NCBI GenBank assembly: GCA_963205295.1
Contig: CAUJIY010000013.1
Span: forward strand, 1-64,000
Length of the DNA: 64,000 nt
Direction: 5' to 3'
Origin: Pseudomonadota bacterium
GTDB taxonomy: Bacteria; Pseudomonadota; Gammaproteobacteria; Steroidobacterales; GCA-2729495
In this document: one piece after another, positions 28,578 to 38,272 of the stretch
How positions within the stretch are numbered: position 1 is the first letter of the stretch
How the letters are laid out: the number at the start of each line of letters is the position of its first letter
The notes under the pieces: model-generated
Seen by the model: only the letters and a program-made list of their open reading frames with translations
The model's database searches: none
What the model was told of the DNA's origin: nothing
Translations under genes and position numbers: made by a program

Positions 28578-29874
28578 CGCACGCCTCCTCCCGCAGGTCG
28601 AGGCCGAGCCCGTGCGCCATCGCCACGAACCCCGGAAACGACGTGGCGACGTTGGCGGTGTCGAGGATCCGGACCGTGCCGCGCGCCCGCAGGGCGCCTA
28701 CGGCAAAGGCCATCGCCACGCGGTGATCACCGCGACTGTCGATCGTGCCGGTGTCGAAGCCGTCCTCCCGACCGCGAATGTGCGCTCCGTCGGGCTGCTC
28801 GTCGACTTCGATCCCCAGTGTGCGCAGCGCCGTCGCCATGACTCCGATGCGGTCGCTCTCCTTGTGGCGCAGTTCGGCAGCTCCCGTGACCGTCGTGTCG
28901 CCCTGCGCCAGTGCGGCAGCCACGAATACGGCAGGGAACTCGTCGATGGCGAGCGGTACGAGCCGGGCCGGTATCACCGCGCCGTGCAGGGCCGCGGGAC
29001 GCACGGTGATCCGCCCGACCGGTTCGCAGCCCGCTTCGCCGGTCGGTTCGACACGGATGTCGGCGCCCATCAGGCGCAGGATGTCGATGATGCCGGTGCG
29101 CGTCGGATTCAGGCCGACGTGTTCGATGACCACCTCGCCACGGCGGGCGAGCACACCGGCGAGCAGGACGAAGGTCGCCGAGGAAAGGTCGCCCGGCACG
29201 TCGATGGCGCCAGCGGTGAGACTTCCGGCCGGCACGAGGGTCACGGCCCCGCCCTGACGCGCGACGGGCTGGCCAAAGCTCGCGAGCATGCGCTCGGTGT
29301 GGTCACGCGTGATGGCTGGTTCGCGGACCGTCGTCGGCCCGTCGGCGTAGAGCCCGGCGAGGAGAATCGCCGACTTGACCTGGGCACTCGCCACCGGCAT
29401 GTCGTAGGCAATGCCGCGCAGCCGGTGGCCGCCGCGCACGTGCAACGGTGCGCGGCCGCCGGTCGTGTCGAGCACGGCACCCATGGTGCGAAGCGGTGCG
29501 GCGACGCGCTCCATTGGCCGGCGCGACAGCGACTCGTCGCCGACCAGCGTGGTGTCGAAAGCCTGGCCGGCAAGCAGGCCGGCGAACAGGCGCATCGCCG
29601 TACCCGAGTTGCCCATGTCGAGCGGATCCGCCGGCGCGCGCAGGCCGCGCAGGCCGGCACCGTCGAGCCTCACGCGGGTCGTGGCGCTGCGCTCCACGAC
29701 GACGCCCATCGCCGCAACAGCCGCGAGCGTGGCCAGGCAATCCTCGCCAGGCAGGAAGCCGGTGACCTCGGTACGGCCCGTGGCAATCGCACCGAGCATG
29801 AGAGCGCGGTGCGAAATCGACTTGTCGCCGGGGACGCGCAGGTTGCCGCGCACCTCGTCGGCACGACCGGCCAT
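28561..29874 (-). CDS. aroA: 3-phosphoshikimate 1-carboxyvinyltransferase (EPSP synthase)
   Basis: The 437-residue sixth enzyme of the shikimate pathway, joining shikimate-3-phosphate and PEP. LRVPGDKSISHRALMLGAIA, DMGNSGTAMRLFAGLLA, LRHKESDRIGVMATALRTLG and GDHRVAMAFAV are the substrate-binding signatures. ATG 29874 is preferred over 29886 because AAGG sits five bases upstream. There is no fused tyrA (prephenate dehydrogenase) upstream as in Pseudomonas; aroA begins 72 bases after pheA. Confidence 0.96.
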   Translation of the reverse strand: MAGRADEVRGNLRVPGDKSISHRALMLGAIATGRTEVTGFLPGEDCLATLAAVAAMGVVVERSATTRVRLDGAGLRGLRAPADPLDMGNSGTAMRLFAGLLAGQAFDTTLVGDESLSRRPMERVAAPLRTMGAVLDTTGGRAPLHVRGGHRLRGIAYDMPVASAQVKSAILLAGLYADGPTTVREPAITRDHTERMLASFGQPVARQGGAVTLVPAGSLTAGAIDVPGDLSSATFVLLAGVLARRGEVVIEHVGLNPTRTGIIDILRLMGADIRVEPTGEAGCEPVGRITVRPAALHGAVIPARLVPLAIDEFPAVFVAAALAQGDTTVTGAAELRHKESDRIGVMATALRTLGIEVDEQPDGAHIRGREDGFDTGTIDSRGDHRVAMAFAVGALRARGTVRILDTANVATSFPGFVAMAHGLGLDLREEACDDRPG

Positions 29875-29946
29875 GAAGGCCTTCATGCCAGGCCGCCCGC
29901 TGCGGCGGGGCTGCGCTCGGGCACTGCGGACCGCTTCATGCCGGAC

Positions 29947-31077
29947 CTACAGGATGGCCTTCGGGTAGGAACCGAGCACGCGAAACAGGTCGGCCTCGCG
30001 CTGCAGGCGCTGCAGGGCCCGCGCCACCGCCGGATCCTCGACGTGTCCGTCGAGGTCGAGGAAAAAGACATAGTGCCACTTGCGCCGGCGCGACGGGCGC
30101 GACTCGATTCGCGTCAGGTTGATCTTCGCCGCGGCGAGCGGCGTGAGCAGCCGATGCAGCGCGCCGGGGTCGTCGGTCCTGCCGCTCGAGATGAGCAGCG
30201 TGGTGCGGTCATCGCCGCTGCGCGCGAGCAGCTTGCGGCCGACGACCAGAAAGCGCGTAGTGTTGTCGGGACGGTCTTCGATGTCGGCCACCAGCTTGCC
30301 GAGTCCGTAGACCTCGGCCGCGGCATCACCGGCGATCGCGGCCGTGCCGGCTTCGTCGCGCGCCCGGCGCGCGCCCTCCGCATTGCTGGTGACCTCCACC
30401 AGCGGCACGCCCGGCAGGTACTCCTTCAGCCAGGCCCGGCACTGCGCCAGCGACTGCGGGTGGGCGCACACGCGCACCACCTTGTCGAGGGACTTCATCG
30501 TCCCGAGCAGGTGCTGGTGCACCCGCAACTCGACCTCGCCACAGATCTTCAGCGGCGAGGCCAGGAACAGGTCGAGCGTGTGATTGACCGTGCCCTCGGT
30601 CGAGTTCTCGATCGGCACGACACCGAAGTCGGCAGCTCCTGACTCGACTTCGTGGAAAACCTCGTCGATGGCCGCCAGCGGCAGCGCGCGCACCGAGTGG
30701 CCGAAGTGCTTGTGCACCGCCGACTGGCTGAACGTACCCTCCGGGCCAAGGTAGCCGACCTTCAGCGGTTCTTCCTGCGCCAGGCAGGCCGACATGATCT
30801 CGCGGAACAGCCGCACCATTTCCTCGTTGGTGAGCGGTCCCTGATTGCGGGCGACCACGCCGCGCAGCACCTCGGCCTCGCGTTCGGGGCGGAAGTAATC
30901 GATGGCGCGCGCCTCACCGGGCTTGCCTTTGGCAAGCGCCACCCGCTGCGCCCAGCGCGCCCGTTCGCTGATGAGGCCGGCGATCTGCGTGTCGAGCGCA
31001 TCGATGCTCCGGCGCATCGACGCGAGATCACCGGACGCCGTGGCGACGGGCTTGCGGGAACGAGCCTTCCTGGCCAT
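29947..31077 (-). CDS. pheA: Bifunctional chorismate mutase / prephenate dehydratase
   Basis: A 376-residue enzyme converting chorismate to prephenate and then phenylpyruvate for phenylalanine synthesis. Residues 15-105 are the AroQ-type mutase (LASMRRSIDALDTQIAGLI, FRPEREAEVLRGVV). Residues 110-285 are the dehydratase (YLGPEGTFSQSAV, VVPIENSTEGTVNH, DNTTRFLVVGR). The C-terminal ACT domain has ESRPSRRRKWHYVFFLDL, whose ESRP motif binds Phe for feedback inhibition. The start at 31077 is chosen because upstream sequence in this frame overlaps serA. It follows serA by 13 bases. Confidence 0.96.
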   Translation of the reverse strand: MARKARSRKPVATASGDLASMRRSIDALDTQIAGLISERARWAQRVALAKGKPGEARAIDYFRPEREAEVLRGVVARNQGPLTNEEMVRLFREIMSACLAQEEPLKVGYLGPEGTFSQSAVHKHFGHSVRALPLAAIDEVFHEVESGAADFGVVPIENSTEGTVNHTLDLFLASPLKICGEVELRVHQHLLGTMKSLDKVVRVCAHPQSLAQCRAWLKEYLPGVPLVEVTSNAEGARRARDEAGTAAIAGDAAAEVYGLGKLVADIEDRPDNTTRFLVVGRKLLARSGDDRTTLLISSGRTDDPGALHRLLTPLAAAKINLTRIESRPSRRRKWHYVFFLDLDGHVEDPAVARALQRLQREADLFRVLGSYPKAIL

Positions 31078-31090
31078 GACGCGTGCGATC

Positions 31091-32272
31091 TCAGGCGGCC
31101 TGCGGACGGCCGAGGTCGCGCACACCGAGCACGCCCTCGATGCCGCGGATCTTCGCCAGTAGCGCCGGCGATGGCGTACCGTCGAGATCGACGATGGTAT
31201 AGGCAAGGTTGCCGCGGCTCTTGTTGAGCAGGTCGGCGATGTTCAGGCCCGCGTCGCCGAGGCAGCCGGAAATCTGCCCGACCATGTTCGGCACGTTGGC
31301 ATTCGCCACGGTGATGCGGTGGGCATCCATGCGCGGCAGGTCGGCGTCGGGGAAATTCACCGAGTGACGCAGCAGGCCGTTCTCGAGATAGCCGCGCAGG
31401 GTGTCGGCCACCATGACGGCGCAGTTGACCTCGGCCTCCTCGGTCGAGGCACCGAGGTGCGGCAGCGCGATGACCTTCGGCTCGGCCATCAGCCGCCGGC
31501 TCGGGAAGTCGCAGACGTACGCCTGCAGCTTGCCGCCCGCGAGCGCCGCGAGCACGGCCGCCTCGTCGGCGATCTCGCCGCGGGCGAAGTTTAGGATCAC
31601 GCCGGCACCCGGCATGAGGCGGATGCGCGACTCGTTGACGAGTCCGCGCGTGCCTTCGGCCAGCGGAACGTGCAGCGTGATCACGTCGGCGCGGCTGAAG
31701 AGCTCGTCGAGGCTGCGCGCTTTTTCCACGCCCGAGGACAGCGCCCAGGCGCGGTCGATCGTGATCTGCGGATCAAAGCCGATGACGCGCATGCCGAGGG
31801 CGAGCGCGGCGTTGGCCACCTGCACGCCGATGGCACCGAGACCGACGACACCGAGGGTGCGGCTCGGCAGCTCGAAGCCGACGAACTTCTTCTTGCCGGC
31901 CTCGACCGCCTTGTCAAGCTCGGCGCCCTCGCCCGGCAACGCGCGGGTGAAATCCCAGGCGTGGCAGAGGTTGCGCGCCGCGAGCAGCATGCCGGCCAGC
32001 ACCAGCTCCTTCACCGCGTTGGCATTGGCACCCGGCGCGTTGAACACCGGGATGCCGCGCTTCGAGAGCTTGTCCACCGGAATGTTGTTCACGCCGGCAC
32101 CGGCGCGACCCACGGCGAGCACCGAGGCGGGCAGGTCCATGTCGTGCATCTTGGCCGAACGCACCATGATCGCATCCGGATGACCGATCTCGGAGGCGAC
32201 TTCGTAACGCTCGCGCGGCAGTCGGGCAAGGCCCTGCACGGCGATGTTGTTCAGGGTGAGGATCTTGTACAT
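31091..32272 (-). CDS. serA: D-3-phosphoglycerate dehydrogenase
   Basis: A 393-residue NAD-dependent enzyme of the first serine-synthesis step. AVGRAGAGVNNIPVDKLSKRG is in the substrate domain, VVGLGAIGVQVANAALALGM binds NAD, FARGEIADEAAV carries the catalytic Arg region, and PHLGASTEEA carries the catalytic His. A C-terminal ACT domain (about residues 320-393) suggests serine feedback. The start MYKILTLNNIAVQGL follows serC by 26 bases. Its position between serC and pheA pairs two consecutive serine-pathway steps and is not the Pseudomonas order. Confidence 0.95.
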   Translation of the reverse strand: MYKILTLNNIAVQGLARLPRERYEVASEIGHPDAIMVRSAKMHDMDLPASVLAVGRAGAGVNNIPVDKLSKRGIPVFNAPGANANAVKELVLAGMLLAARNLCHAWDFTRALPGEGAELDKAVEAGKKKFVGFELPSRTLGVVGLGAIGVQVANAALALGMRVIGFDPQITIDRAWALSSGVEKARSLDELFSRADVITLHVPLAEGTRGLVNESRIRLMPGAGVILNFARGEIADEAAVLAALAGGKLQAYVCDFPSRRLMAEPKVIALPHLGASTEEAEVNCAVMVADTLRGYLENGLLRHSVNFPDADLPRMDAHRITVANANVPNMVGQISGCLGDAGLNIADLLNKSRGNLAYTIVDLDGTPSPALLAKIRGIEGVLGVRDLGRPQAA

Positions 32273-32298
32273 CGTCTCGGTCCTGTTGCGGTACTCGC

Positions 32299-33381
32299 CT
32301 AGCCGTTGCGCCGGGTGAAATCGGCCATGTAGTCGATCAGCGCATCGACGCCAGCCTCGGGCATGGCGTTGTAGATGCTGGCGCGCATGCCGCCCACCGA
32401 ACGGTGGCCCTTGAGTTCGGCGAGCCCGGCTTTCTCGGCGCCGGCGAGGAACGGCGCGTCGAGTTCCGGTCGCGGCAGCGTGAATGGCACGTTCATCCAC
32501 GAGCGGTGCGCAGGCGCCACCGGGTTGCGGTAGTAACCGGATTCGTCGATGGTGCGGTAGAGCTTTTCGGCCTTGCGGCGGTTGACCTCGGCCATGGCGG
32601 TGAGCCCGCCGCGACGCCTGAGCCAGGCGAACACCAGTCCGGCAATGTACCAGGAGTACGTTGCCGGGGTGTTGAGCATCGAGCCTTCCTTCGCCTGCGC
32701 CGCGTAGCGCAGGATGTTCGGCACGGTGTCGGCGACGCGCTCGAGCAGATCGCGGCGGATGATCATGAGCACCAGGCCAGCCGGGCCGATGTTCTTCTGG
32801 GCGCCGGCGTAGATCACGCCAAAGCGCGAGACATCCACCGGCCGCGACATGATGGTCGAGGACATGTCGGCCACGAGCGGCACGCCACCCACCTCGGGCA
32901 CGGTGTGGAACTCCAGCCCGCCGATGGTCTCGTTCGGGCAGTAGTGCACGTAGGCAGCCCCGGGTGTGAGCTGCCAGCTGGCACGCCCGGGGATGTCCGT
33001 GTAGTTGCCGGCGGCACCGTCGGCGACCACATTGGTCCGGCGCAGGAATTTCGCCTCGGCAGCGGCCTTCTTCGACCACTGGCCGGTCACCACGTAATCG
33101 ACTGCCTGGTCGGGAGCAGCGAGGTTCATCGGCAGCTGTGCGAACTGCTGTGTCGCCCCGCCCTGCAGGAACAGCACGGCGTAGTCCGGCGGCACCGCGA
33201 GCAGTTCACGCACGTCTGTCTCGGCCTGCTCGGCCACCTTGATGAAGGCCTTGCTGCGGTGGCTGATCTCCATGACGGACGCACCGCGCCCGTTCCAGTC
33301 GAGCATCTCGGCCTGCGCCTGCTCGAGCACCTCCAGCGGCAAAGCCGCCGGACCCGCACTGAAATTGAATATCCGCCCCAT
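32299..33381 (-). CDS. serC: Phosphoserine aminotransferase
   Basis: A 360-residue PLP enzyme (E. coli 362) that makes 3-phosphoserine and also acts in pyridoxal phosphate synthesis. It starts MGRIFNFSAGPAALPLEVLE and has SVMEISHRSKAF, VLFLQGGATQQFAQLP and GVIYAGAQKNIGPAGLVLM, which contains the PLP lysine. An upstream start at 33405 would add eight non-conserved residues. It lies 72 bases downstream of gyrA. Confidence 0.96.
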   Translation of the reverse strand: MGRIFNFSAGPAALPLEVLEQAQAEMLDWNGRGASVMEISHRSKAFIKVAEQAETDVRELLAVPPDYAVLFLQGGATQQFAQLPMNLAAPDQAVDYVVTGQWSKKAAAEAKFLRRTNVVADGAAGNYTDIPGRASWQLTPGAAYVHYCPNETIGGLEFHTVPEVGGVPLVADMSSTIMSRPVDVSRFGVIYAGAQKNIGPAGLVLMIIRRDLLERVADTVPNILRYAAQAKEGSMLNTPATYSWYIAGLVFAWLRRRGGLTAMAEVNRRKAEKLYRTIDESGYYRNPVAPAHRSWMNVPFTLPRPELDAPFLAGAEKAGLAELKGHRSVGGMRASIYNAMPEAGVDALIDYMADFTRRNG

Positions 33382-33453
33382 GTATCGCCCGATGCCTCCG
33401 GTCACTGGTGAATGGCCACGGGTGCTGCCCGCGGCGGTGTCGTCGTCGCTTCG

Positions 33454-36000
33454 TTACGCCGGCTCGTCCTCGTCGGAGAGTGCGATGATGCGGTCGAGCC
33501 CGACCAGCCGCTCGCCGTCGTCGAGGCGGATGAGCCGCACGCCCTGGGTATTGCGGCCCTGCTGCGAGATTTCGTCGACCGCGGTGCGCACCAGGGTGCC
33601 GACCGCGCTGATCAGCACCACCTCGTCGCCCGGGTCCACCTGGATGGCGCCGACCATCCGGCCATTGCGGTCGGAGGTCTGGATCGCGATCACGCCCTGC
33701 CCGCTGCGCCCCTGCACCGGGAACTCGGCGAGCGGCGTGCGCTTGCCGAAGCCGTTCTCCGTGGCGGTGAGGATGTCGCCGCTGCCGGCAATGAGCAGCG
33801 CGATGACCTCGTGGCCATCGCCGAGGCGGATGCCGCGCACGCCGGCGGCGGTGCGGCCCATCGGGCGCACGTCGTCCTCGTGGAAGCGAATCGCCTTGCC
33901 CGAACTCGAGCAGAGCAGGATGTGGCAGTTGCCGTCGGTGATGGCGACGTCGACCAGCCGGTCGTTGTCGTGCAGTTCTACCGCGCGAATGCCCGCATTG
34001 CGCGGCCGCGAGAACGCCTCGAGGCTGGTCTTCTTGACGATGCCCTGGCTGGTCGCCATGAACACGTACTTGTCCGGCTGGAAGTCGCGGATCGGCAGCA
34101 CGGCGTTGACGCGCTCGCCCTCCTCCAGCGGCAGCAGGTTGACGATCGGCCGCCCACGCGCCTCGCGGCTGGCCCGCGGTACCTGGTAGACCTTGAGCCA
34201 GAACAGCCGTCCACGGCTGGTGAAGCAGAGCAGCGTATCGTGCGTGTTGGCGACGAAGAGCTTGTCGATGAAGTCCTCGTCCTTGACGCGCGCCGCGCTG
34301 CGCCCACGCCCGCCGCGCCGCTGCACCTGGTAGTCGGTGAGGCTCTGTGCCTTGGCATAGCCGCCATGCGAGAGCGTGACCACCACGTCTTCCTCGGGCA
34401 CCAGGTCCTCGATCGACAGGCTCTCGTGGCTCTCGATGATCTCGCTGCGCCGCGGGTCGGCGAAGCGCTCGCGGATGTCGGCGAGTTCGGTGCGGATCAC
34501 CGCGAGCAGTTTGTCGGGATCCTGCAGGATTGCCGTGAACTCGCCGATATCGGCGAGCAGCCCACGATACTCGTCGATGATCTTGTCCTGCTCGAGTGCG
34601 GTGAGCCGGTGGAGCCGCAGGTCGAGAATTGCCTGGGCCTGCACCGGGGAGAGCCGGTAGCCCGCGGGGCCGAGCCCGTACTCCCCGCCGATGTCGGGCG
34701 GGCGCGTGGTGATGTCGCCGGCACGCTCCAGCATCGCGGTGACCGCTCCCGGAGTCCAGGCGCGCGAGACGAGCGCATCGCGCGCGGCGGCTGGCGAAGC
34801 GGAGGCCTTGATGGCCGCGATCACCTCGTCGATGTTGGCGAGCGCAACCGCCTGGCCCTCGAGGATGTGGGCGCGCTCACGGGTCTTGCGCAGGTCGTAG
34901 ATGGTGCGTCGCGTAACCACTTCGCGGCGGTGGCGCAGGAACGCGTCGAGCATCTCGCGCAGCGTCAGCAGCCGCGGCCGGCCATCGCGCAGGGCCACCA
35001 TGTTGATGCCGAACACCGTCTCGAGCGGCGTCTGGGCAAAGAGGTTGTTCAACACCACGTCGGTCAGCTGGCCACGACGCAGCTCGATGACGATGCGCAT
35101 GCCGTCCTTGTCAGACTCGTCGCGCAGTTCGCTGATGCCCTCGATCTTCTTGTCGCGTACCAGCTCCGCAATCTTCTCGATGAGCCGCGCCTTGTTCACC
35201 TGGTAGGGCAGCTCGGTGACGATGATTGCCTCGCGGCCCTTGTCGTCGATCGGCTCGACGTGGGTGCGCGCACGCACGTGGCAGCGGCCGCGACCGCGCG
35301 CGTAGGCCTCGTACACGCCGTGGGTGCCGTTGATGATGCCCGCGGTCGGGAAATCCGGACCCGGGATCAGCTTGATCAACTCGGCCAGCGTGATGTCACG
35401 GTTGTCCATCACCGCCAGCACGCCGTCGATCACTTCGCCGAGATTGTGCGGCGGGATGTTGGTGGCCATGCCGACCGCGATGCCGGAGGAACCATTGACC
35501 AGCAGGTGCGGCACCTTCGTCGGCAGCACTGCCGGCTCGCGTTCCGAGCCGTCGTAGTTGGGGACGAAGTCGACGGTTTCCCGGTCGATGTCGGCGAGCA
35601 GTTCGCCGGCGATGCGCGCCATGCGCACCTCGGTGTAGCGCATCGCCGCCGGGGCGTCGCCGTCGACCGAGCCGAAGTTGCCCTGACCGTCCACCAGCAG
35701 GTAGCGCATCGAGAACGGCTGGGCCAGGCGCACGATGGTGTCGTACACCGCCACATCGCCATGCGGGTGGTACTTGCCGATGACGTCGCCGACCACGCGT
35801 GCCGATTTCTTGTACGGCTTGGTGTGGTCGTTGCCGAGCTCGCGCATCGCGTACAGCACGCGCCGGTGCACCGGCTTCAGGCCGTCGCGCACGTCGGGCC
35901 GGGCCCGCCCGACGATCACGCTCATGGCGTAATCGAGATACGACTGGCGCATCTCGTCCTCGAGATTGACCGGCAGTATCTCCAGCGCTACATCAGCCAT
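33454..36000 (-). CDS. gyrA: DNA gyrase subunit A, Val at position 83
   Basis: The 848-residue DNA breakage-reunion subunit of the type II topoisomerase that introduces negative supercoils. The catalytic Tyr122 is in [13 protein letters not shown]. The GyrA box is QRRGGRG at the start of the C-terminal beta-pinwheel. The acidic tail is short (ALSDEDEPA), shorter than in E. coli (875 residues). In the quinolone-resistance region the sequence reads [13 protein letters not shown]: residue 83 is Val (codon GTG at 35754-35752), where E. coli has Ser, while Asp87 is kept. It leads the serC-serA-pheA-aroA-cmk-rpsA block. Confidence 0.98.
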   Translation of the reverse strand: MADVALEILPVNLEDEMRQSYLDYAMSVIVGRARPDVRDGLKPVHRRVLYAMRELGNDHTKPYKKSARVVGDVIGKYHPHGDVAVYDTIVRLAQPFSMRYLLVDGQGNFGSVDGDAPAAMRYTEVRMARIAGELLADIDRETVDFVPNYDGSEREPAVLPTKVPHLLVNGSSGIAVGMATNIPPHNLGEVIDGVLAVMDNRDITLAELIKLIPGPDFPTAGIINGTHGVYEAYARGRGRCHVRARTHVEPIDDKGREAIIVTELPYQVNKARLIEKIAELVRDKKIEGISELRDESDKDGMRIVIELRRGQLTDVVLNNLFAQTPLETVFGINMVALRDGRPRLLTLREMLDAFLRHRREVVTRRTIYDLRKTRERAHILEGQAVALANIDEVIAAIKASASPAAARDALVSRAWTPGAVTAMLERAGDITTRPPDIGGEYGLGPAGYRLSPVQAQAILDLRLHRLTALEQDKIIDEYRGLLADIGEFTAILQDPDKLLAVIRTELADIRERFADPRRSEIIESHESLSIEDLVPEEDVVVTLSHGGYAKAQSLTDYQVQRRGGRGRSAARVKDEDFIDKLFVANTHDTLLCFTSRGRLFWLKVYQVPRASREARGRPIVNLLPLEEGERVNAVLPIRDFQPDKYVFMATSQGIVKKTSLEAFSRPRNAGIRAVELHDNDRLVDVAITDGNCHILLCSSSGKAIRFHEDDVRPMGRTAAGVRGIRLGDGHEVIALLIAGSGDILTATENGFGKRTPLAEFPVQGRSGQGVIAIQTSDRNGRMVGAIQVDPGDEVVLISAVGTLVRTAVDEISQQGRNTQGVRLIRLDDGERLVGLDRIIALSDEDEPA

Positions 36001-36227
36001 GATCGGAACAGTTCACCATCGCCACGGACCCACGGGGCTGGGGCACCCCGGTCCACAGCGCGAAAAAAGCGTTCGACGAAGCCGTCCGGCGGATCGGTTA
36101 CCGCCATGATTGCAGTCGCAAAGTCTAGCACAGGGCCCCTGCCGGCCACAGCCGTCCCGAGGCATCGGCGCAGCCGTCGGCGCGCGGTTTCAACGCCCAC
36201 GGCGATCAGGCAATATGCCGACCGCTC
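36001..36227. other. Divergent gyrA / mtaD intergenic region
   Basis: This 227-base gap separates gyrA (minus) from mtaD (plus) and must carry promoters for both. On the minus strand TAGACT (36127-36122) is a four-of-six -10 candidate for gyrA, but no good -35 hexamer is found 16-18 bases upstream. On the plus strand I find no convincing promoter. Nothing else is seen. Confidence 0.4.
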
Positions 36228-37559
36228 ATGCCCGATGACGCCCGCAAACCGGCCGACCTGCTGATCGCCCCGCGCTGGCTCGTGCCGGTGGAACCCGCCG
36301 GCCAGGTCCTCGAGAACCACGCAGTCGTGGTCAGCGCCGGGCGGATCGTCGCCGTACTGCCACGGGCCGAGGCCGAGCGGCAGTTCGCGCCCGCTGCCAC
36401 ACTCGAGCGTCCGGGCCATGTGCTGTTGCCGGGTCTCGTCAACGCGCACGTCCATGCGGCCATGACCCTGCTGCGGGGCCTGGCCGACGACCTGCCGCTC
36501 GCCGACTGGCTCGGCCGCCACATCTGGCCGGCAGAACACCGCTGGGCGGGCCCGGAGTTCGTCCGCGACGGCACGCGGCTGGCACTGCTCGAGATGATCC
36601 GCGGCGGCATCACCTGCTTCAACGACATGTACTACTTCCCCGACGTCGTCGCCGATCTCGCCGTGGAGCACCAGGTGCGGGCTGTCGCCGGGATGATCGT
36701 TATCGAGCAGCCCACGCCCTGGGCAGCGACCACGGCAGAGTACTTTTCCCGGGGCCTTGCCGTGCACGACCAGTACCGCCACCATCCGCTGGTGAGCACC
36801 GCCTTCGCCCCGCATGCACCGTACTCCGTGAGCGACCCTACGCTGCAGCACCTGCGCACGCTCGCCGACGAACTCGACGTGCCCGTGCACATGCACGTGC
36901 ACGAGACCCGCCGTGAGGTCGAGGATTCGCTGCGCCAGCACGGCGAGCGGCCACTGGCGCGACTCGACCGGCTCGGCCTGCTGTCGGCCGGGTTCATGGC
37001 GGTCCACATGACGGCGCTCGAGGCCGCGGACATCGATCTCGTGGCCGAACGGCGCGTCCCGGTCGTGCACTGTCCGGCCTCCAACCTCAAGCTGGCAAGC
37101 GGGCTCTGCCCGGTCGCGGCACTCGCAGCACGCGGTGTCAGTCTCGCCCTCGGCACCGACGGGGCCGCCAGCAACAACCAGCTCGACCTGCTCGGCGAAG
37201 CCCGGCTCGCCGCGCTGCTCGCCAAGACGGTCAGCGGCGATGCGAGCGCGCTGCCCGCCGCGCAGGCACTCACCATGGCCACCCTCGGTGGCGCGCGCGC
37301 CCTCGGTCTCGCCGAGGAGATCGGCTCGATCGTGGCTGGCAAATGGGCGGACCTCACCTGCGTCGACCTGAGTGGCCCGGCCACGGAGCCCGTGCATGAC
37401 GTGGTCTCGCAGCTCGTCTATACCGCACCGCGCGACCAGGTCAGCGACGTCTGGGTCGCCGGGCGCGCCGTGCTCGCCGACGGCGAATTCACCACCATCG
37501 ACGCCGGGGAAGCGCTCGAGCGGGCGCGCGCCTGGCCGGTACGACTGGGGCAGGCATGA
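36228..37559 (+). CDS. mtaD: 5-methylthioadenosine / S-adenosylhomocysteine deaminase
   Basis: A 443-residue amidohydrolase (TRZ/ATZ family). It deaminates methylthioadenosine to methylthioinosine in the purine-salvage route known from Pseudomonas. Metal ligands are visible in VNAHVHAAMTLLRG (HxH), HVHETRREVEDS (His), AVHMTAL (His) and LALGTDGAASNNQLDLL (Asp). Its stop codon overlaps the ubiG start (ATGA), so the two are coupled. Placing a SAM-byproduct enzyme directly before a SAM-dependent methyltransferase is a conserved arrangement in this group. Confidence 0.9.
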   Translation: MPDDARKPADLLIAPRWLVPVEPAGQVLENHAVVVSAGRIVAVLPRAEAERQFAPAATLERPGHVLLPGLVNAHVHAAMTLLRGLADDLPLADWLGRHIWPAEHRWAGPEFVRDGTRLALLEMIRGGITCFNDMYYFPDVVADLAVEHQVRAVAGMIVIEQPTPWAATTAEYFSRGLAVHDQYRHHPLVSTAFAPHAPYSVSDPTLQHLRTLADELDVPVHMHVHETRREVEDSLRQHGERPLARLDRLGLLSAGFMAVHMTALEAADIDLVAERRVPVVHCPASNLKLASGLCPVAALAARGVSLALGTDGAASNNQLDLLGEARLAALLAKTVSGDASALPAAQALTMATLGGARALGLAEEIGSIVAGKWADLTCVDLSGPATEPVHDVVSQLVYTAPRDQVSDVWVAGRAVLADGEFTTIDAGEALERARAWPVRLGQA

Positions 37560-38272
37560 AAACAGGACCAACCAACGTCGACCTGAACGAAGTGGAACGC
37601 TTCAACGCGCTCGCCAGCCGCTGGTGGGACCCGGCCGGGGAGATGCGCATGCTGCACCGGATGAACCCGGTGCGGCTCGCCTGGATCGGCACGCATGCGC
37701 CGCTTGCCGGCGCCCACTGCCTCGACGTCGGATGCGGCGCGGGCCTCCTCAGCGAAGGACTCGCGCGCGCCGGCGCCGAGGTCACGGCAATCGATCTTGC
37801 CGCGGACTCTCTCACCGTGGCACGCCTGCACCAGGCTGAGAGCGGCCTCGCCTCGATCCGTTACCTGCAGGTGGCAGCCGAGGAACTCGCCGCGCAGGTT
37901 CCCGCCACCTTCGACGTCGTCACCTGCCTCGAGATGCTCGAGCACGTGCCCGACCCGGCCTCCGTGGTCTCGGCCTGTGCGCGCCTGGTGCGCCCTGGCG
38001 GGCGCGTGTTCTTCTCGACCATCAACCGGCACCCGCACGCTTTCGCCGTCGCCATCATCAGCGCCGAGTACCTGCTGGGAATACTGCCGCGCGGGACCCA
38101 CGACTGGGAACGCTTCATCCGGCCCTCGGAACTCGAGACCTGGGCCCGCGCCGCCGGCCTGGATCTCGAGGACCTCGCCGGTCTCGCCTACGACCCGGCT
38201 GCCCGCGGCTTCGTCGTCAACGACGACGTGCGCGTCAACTACCTCGCCTGCTGCCGCCGGCCCGGCCCGTGA
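37556..38272 (+). CDS. ubiG: Ubiquinone biosynthesis O-methyltransferase
   Basis: The 238-residue SAM-dependent enzyme that performs both O-methylations of the ubiquinone ring. It begins with the UbiG signature DLNEVERFNALASRWWDPAG. The SAM-binding motif I is CLDVGCGAGLLSEGLARAGA, and later LEMLEHVPDP and FFSTINRHPHAF are typical of UbiG. The start overlaps the mtaD stop by four bases and the stop overlaps the next gene's GTG start. Confidence 0.95.
   Translation: MKTGPTNVDLNEVERFNALASRWWDPAGEMRMLHRMNPVRLAWIGTHAPLAGAHCLDVGCGAGLLSEGLARAGAEVTAIDLAADSLTVARLHQAESGLASIRYLQVAAEELAAQVPATFDVVTCLEMLEHVPDPASVVSACARLVRPGGRVFFSTINRHPHAFAVAIISAEYLLGILPRGTHDWERFIRPSELETWARAAGLDLEDLAGLAYDPAARGFVVNDDVRVNYLACCRRPGP

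Noticed and set aside
27406-30642. A 1078-codon open frame on the plus strand across rpsA, cmk, aroA and pheA
   Set aside because: It is antisense to four certain genes. Long antisense frames are expected at this G+C; the protein is Arg/Ala/His-rich with no domain.
32273-33079. In-frame upstream extension of serA to 662 residues
   Set aside because: The extra sequence is an out-of-frame reading of serC; homologues start at MYKILTL (32272).
33412-36264. A 950-codon plus-strand frame antisense to gyrA
   Set aside because: It covers gyrA exactly on the opposite strand, has no recognisable domain, and would overlap the mtaD start.
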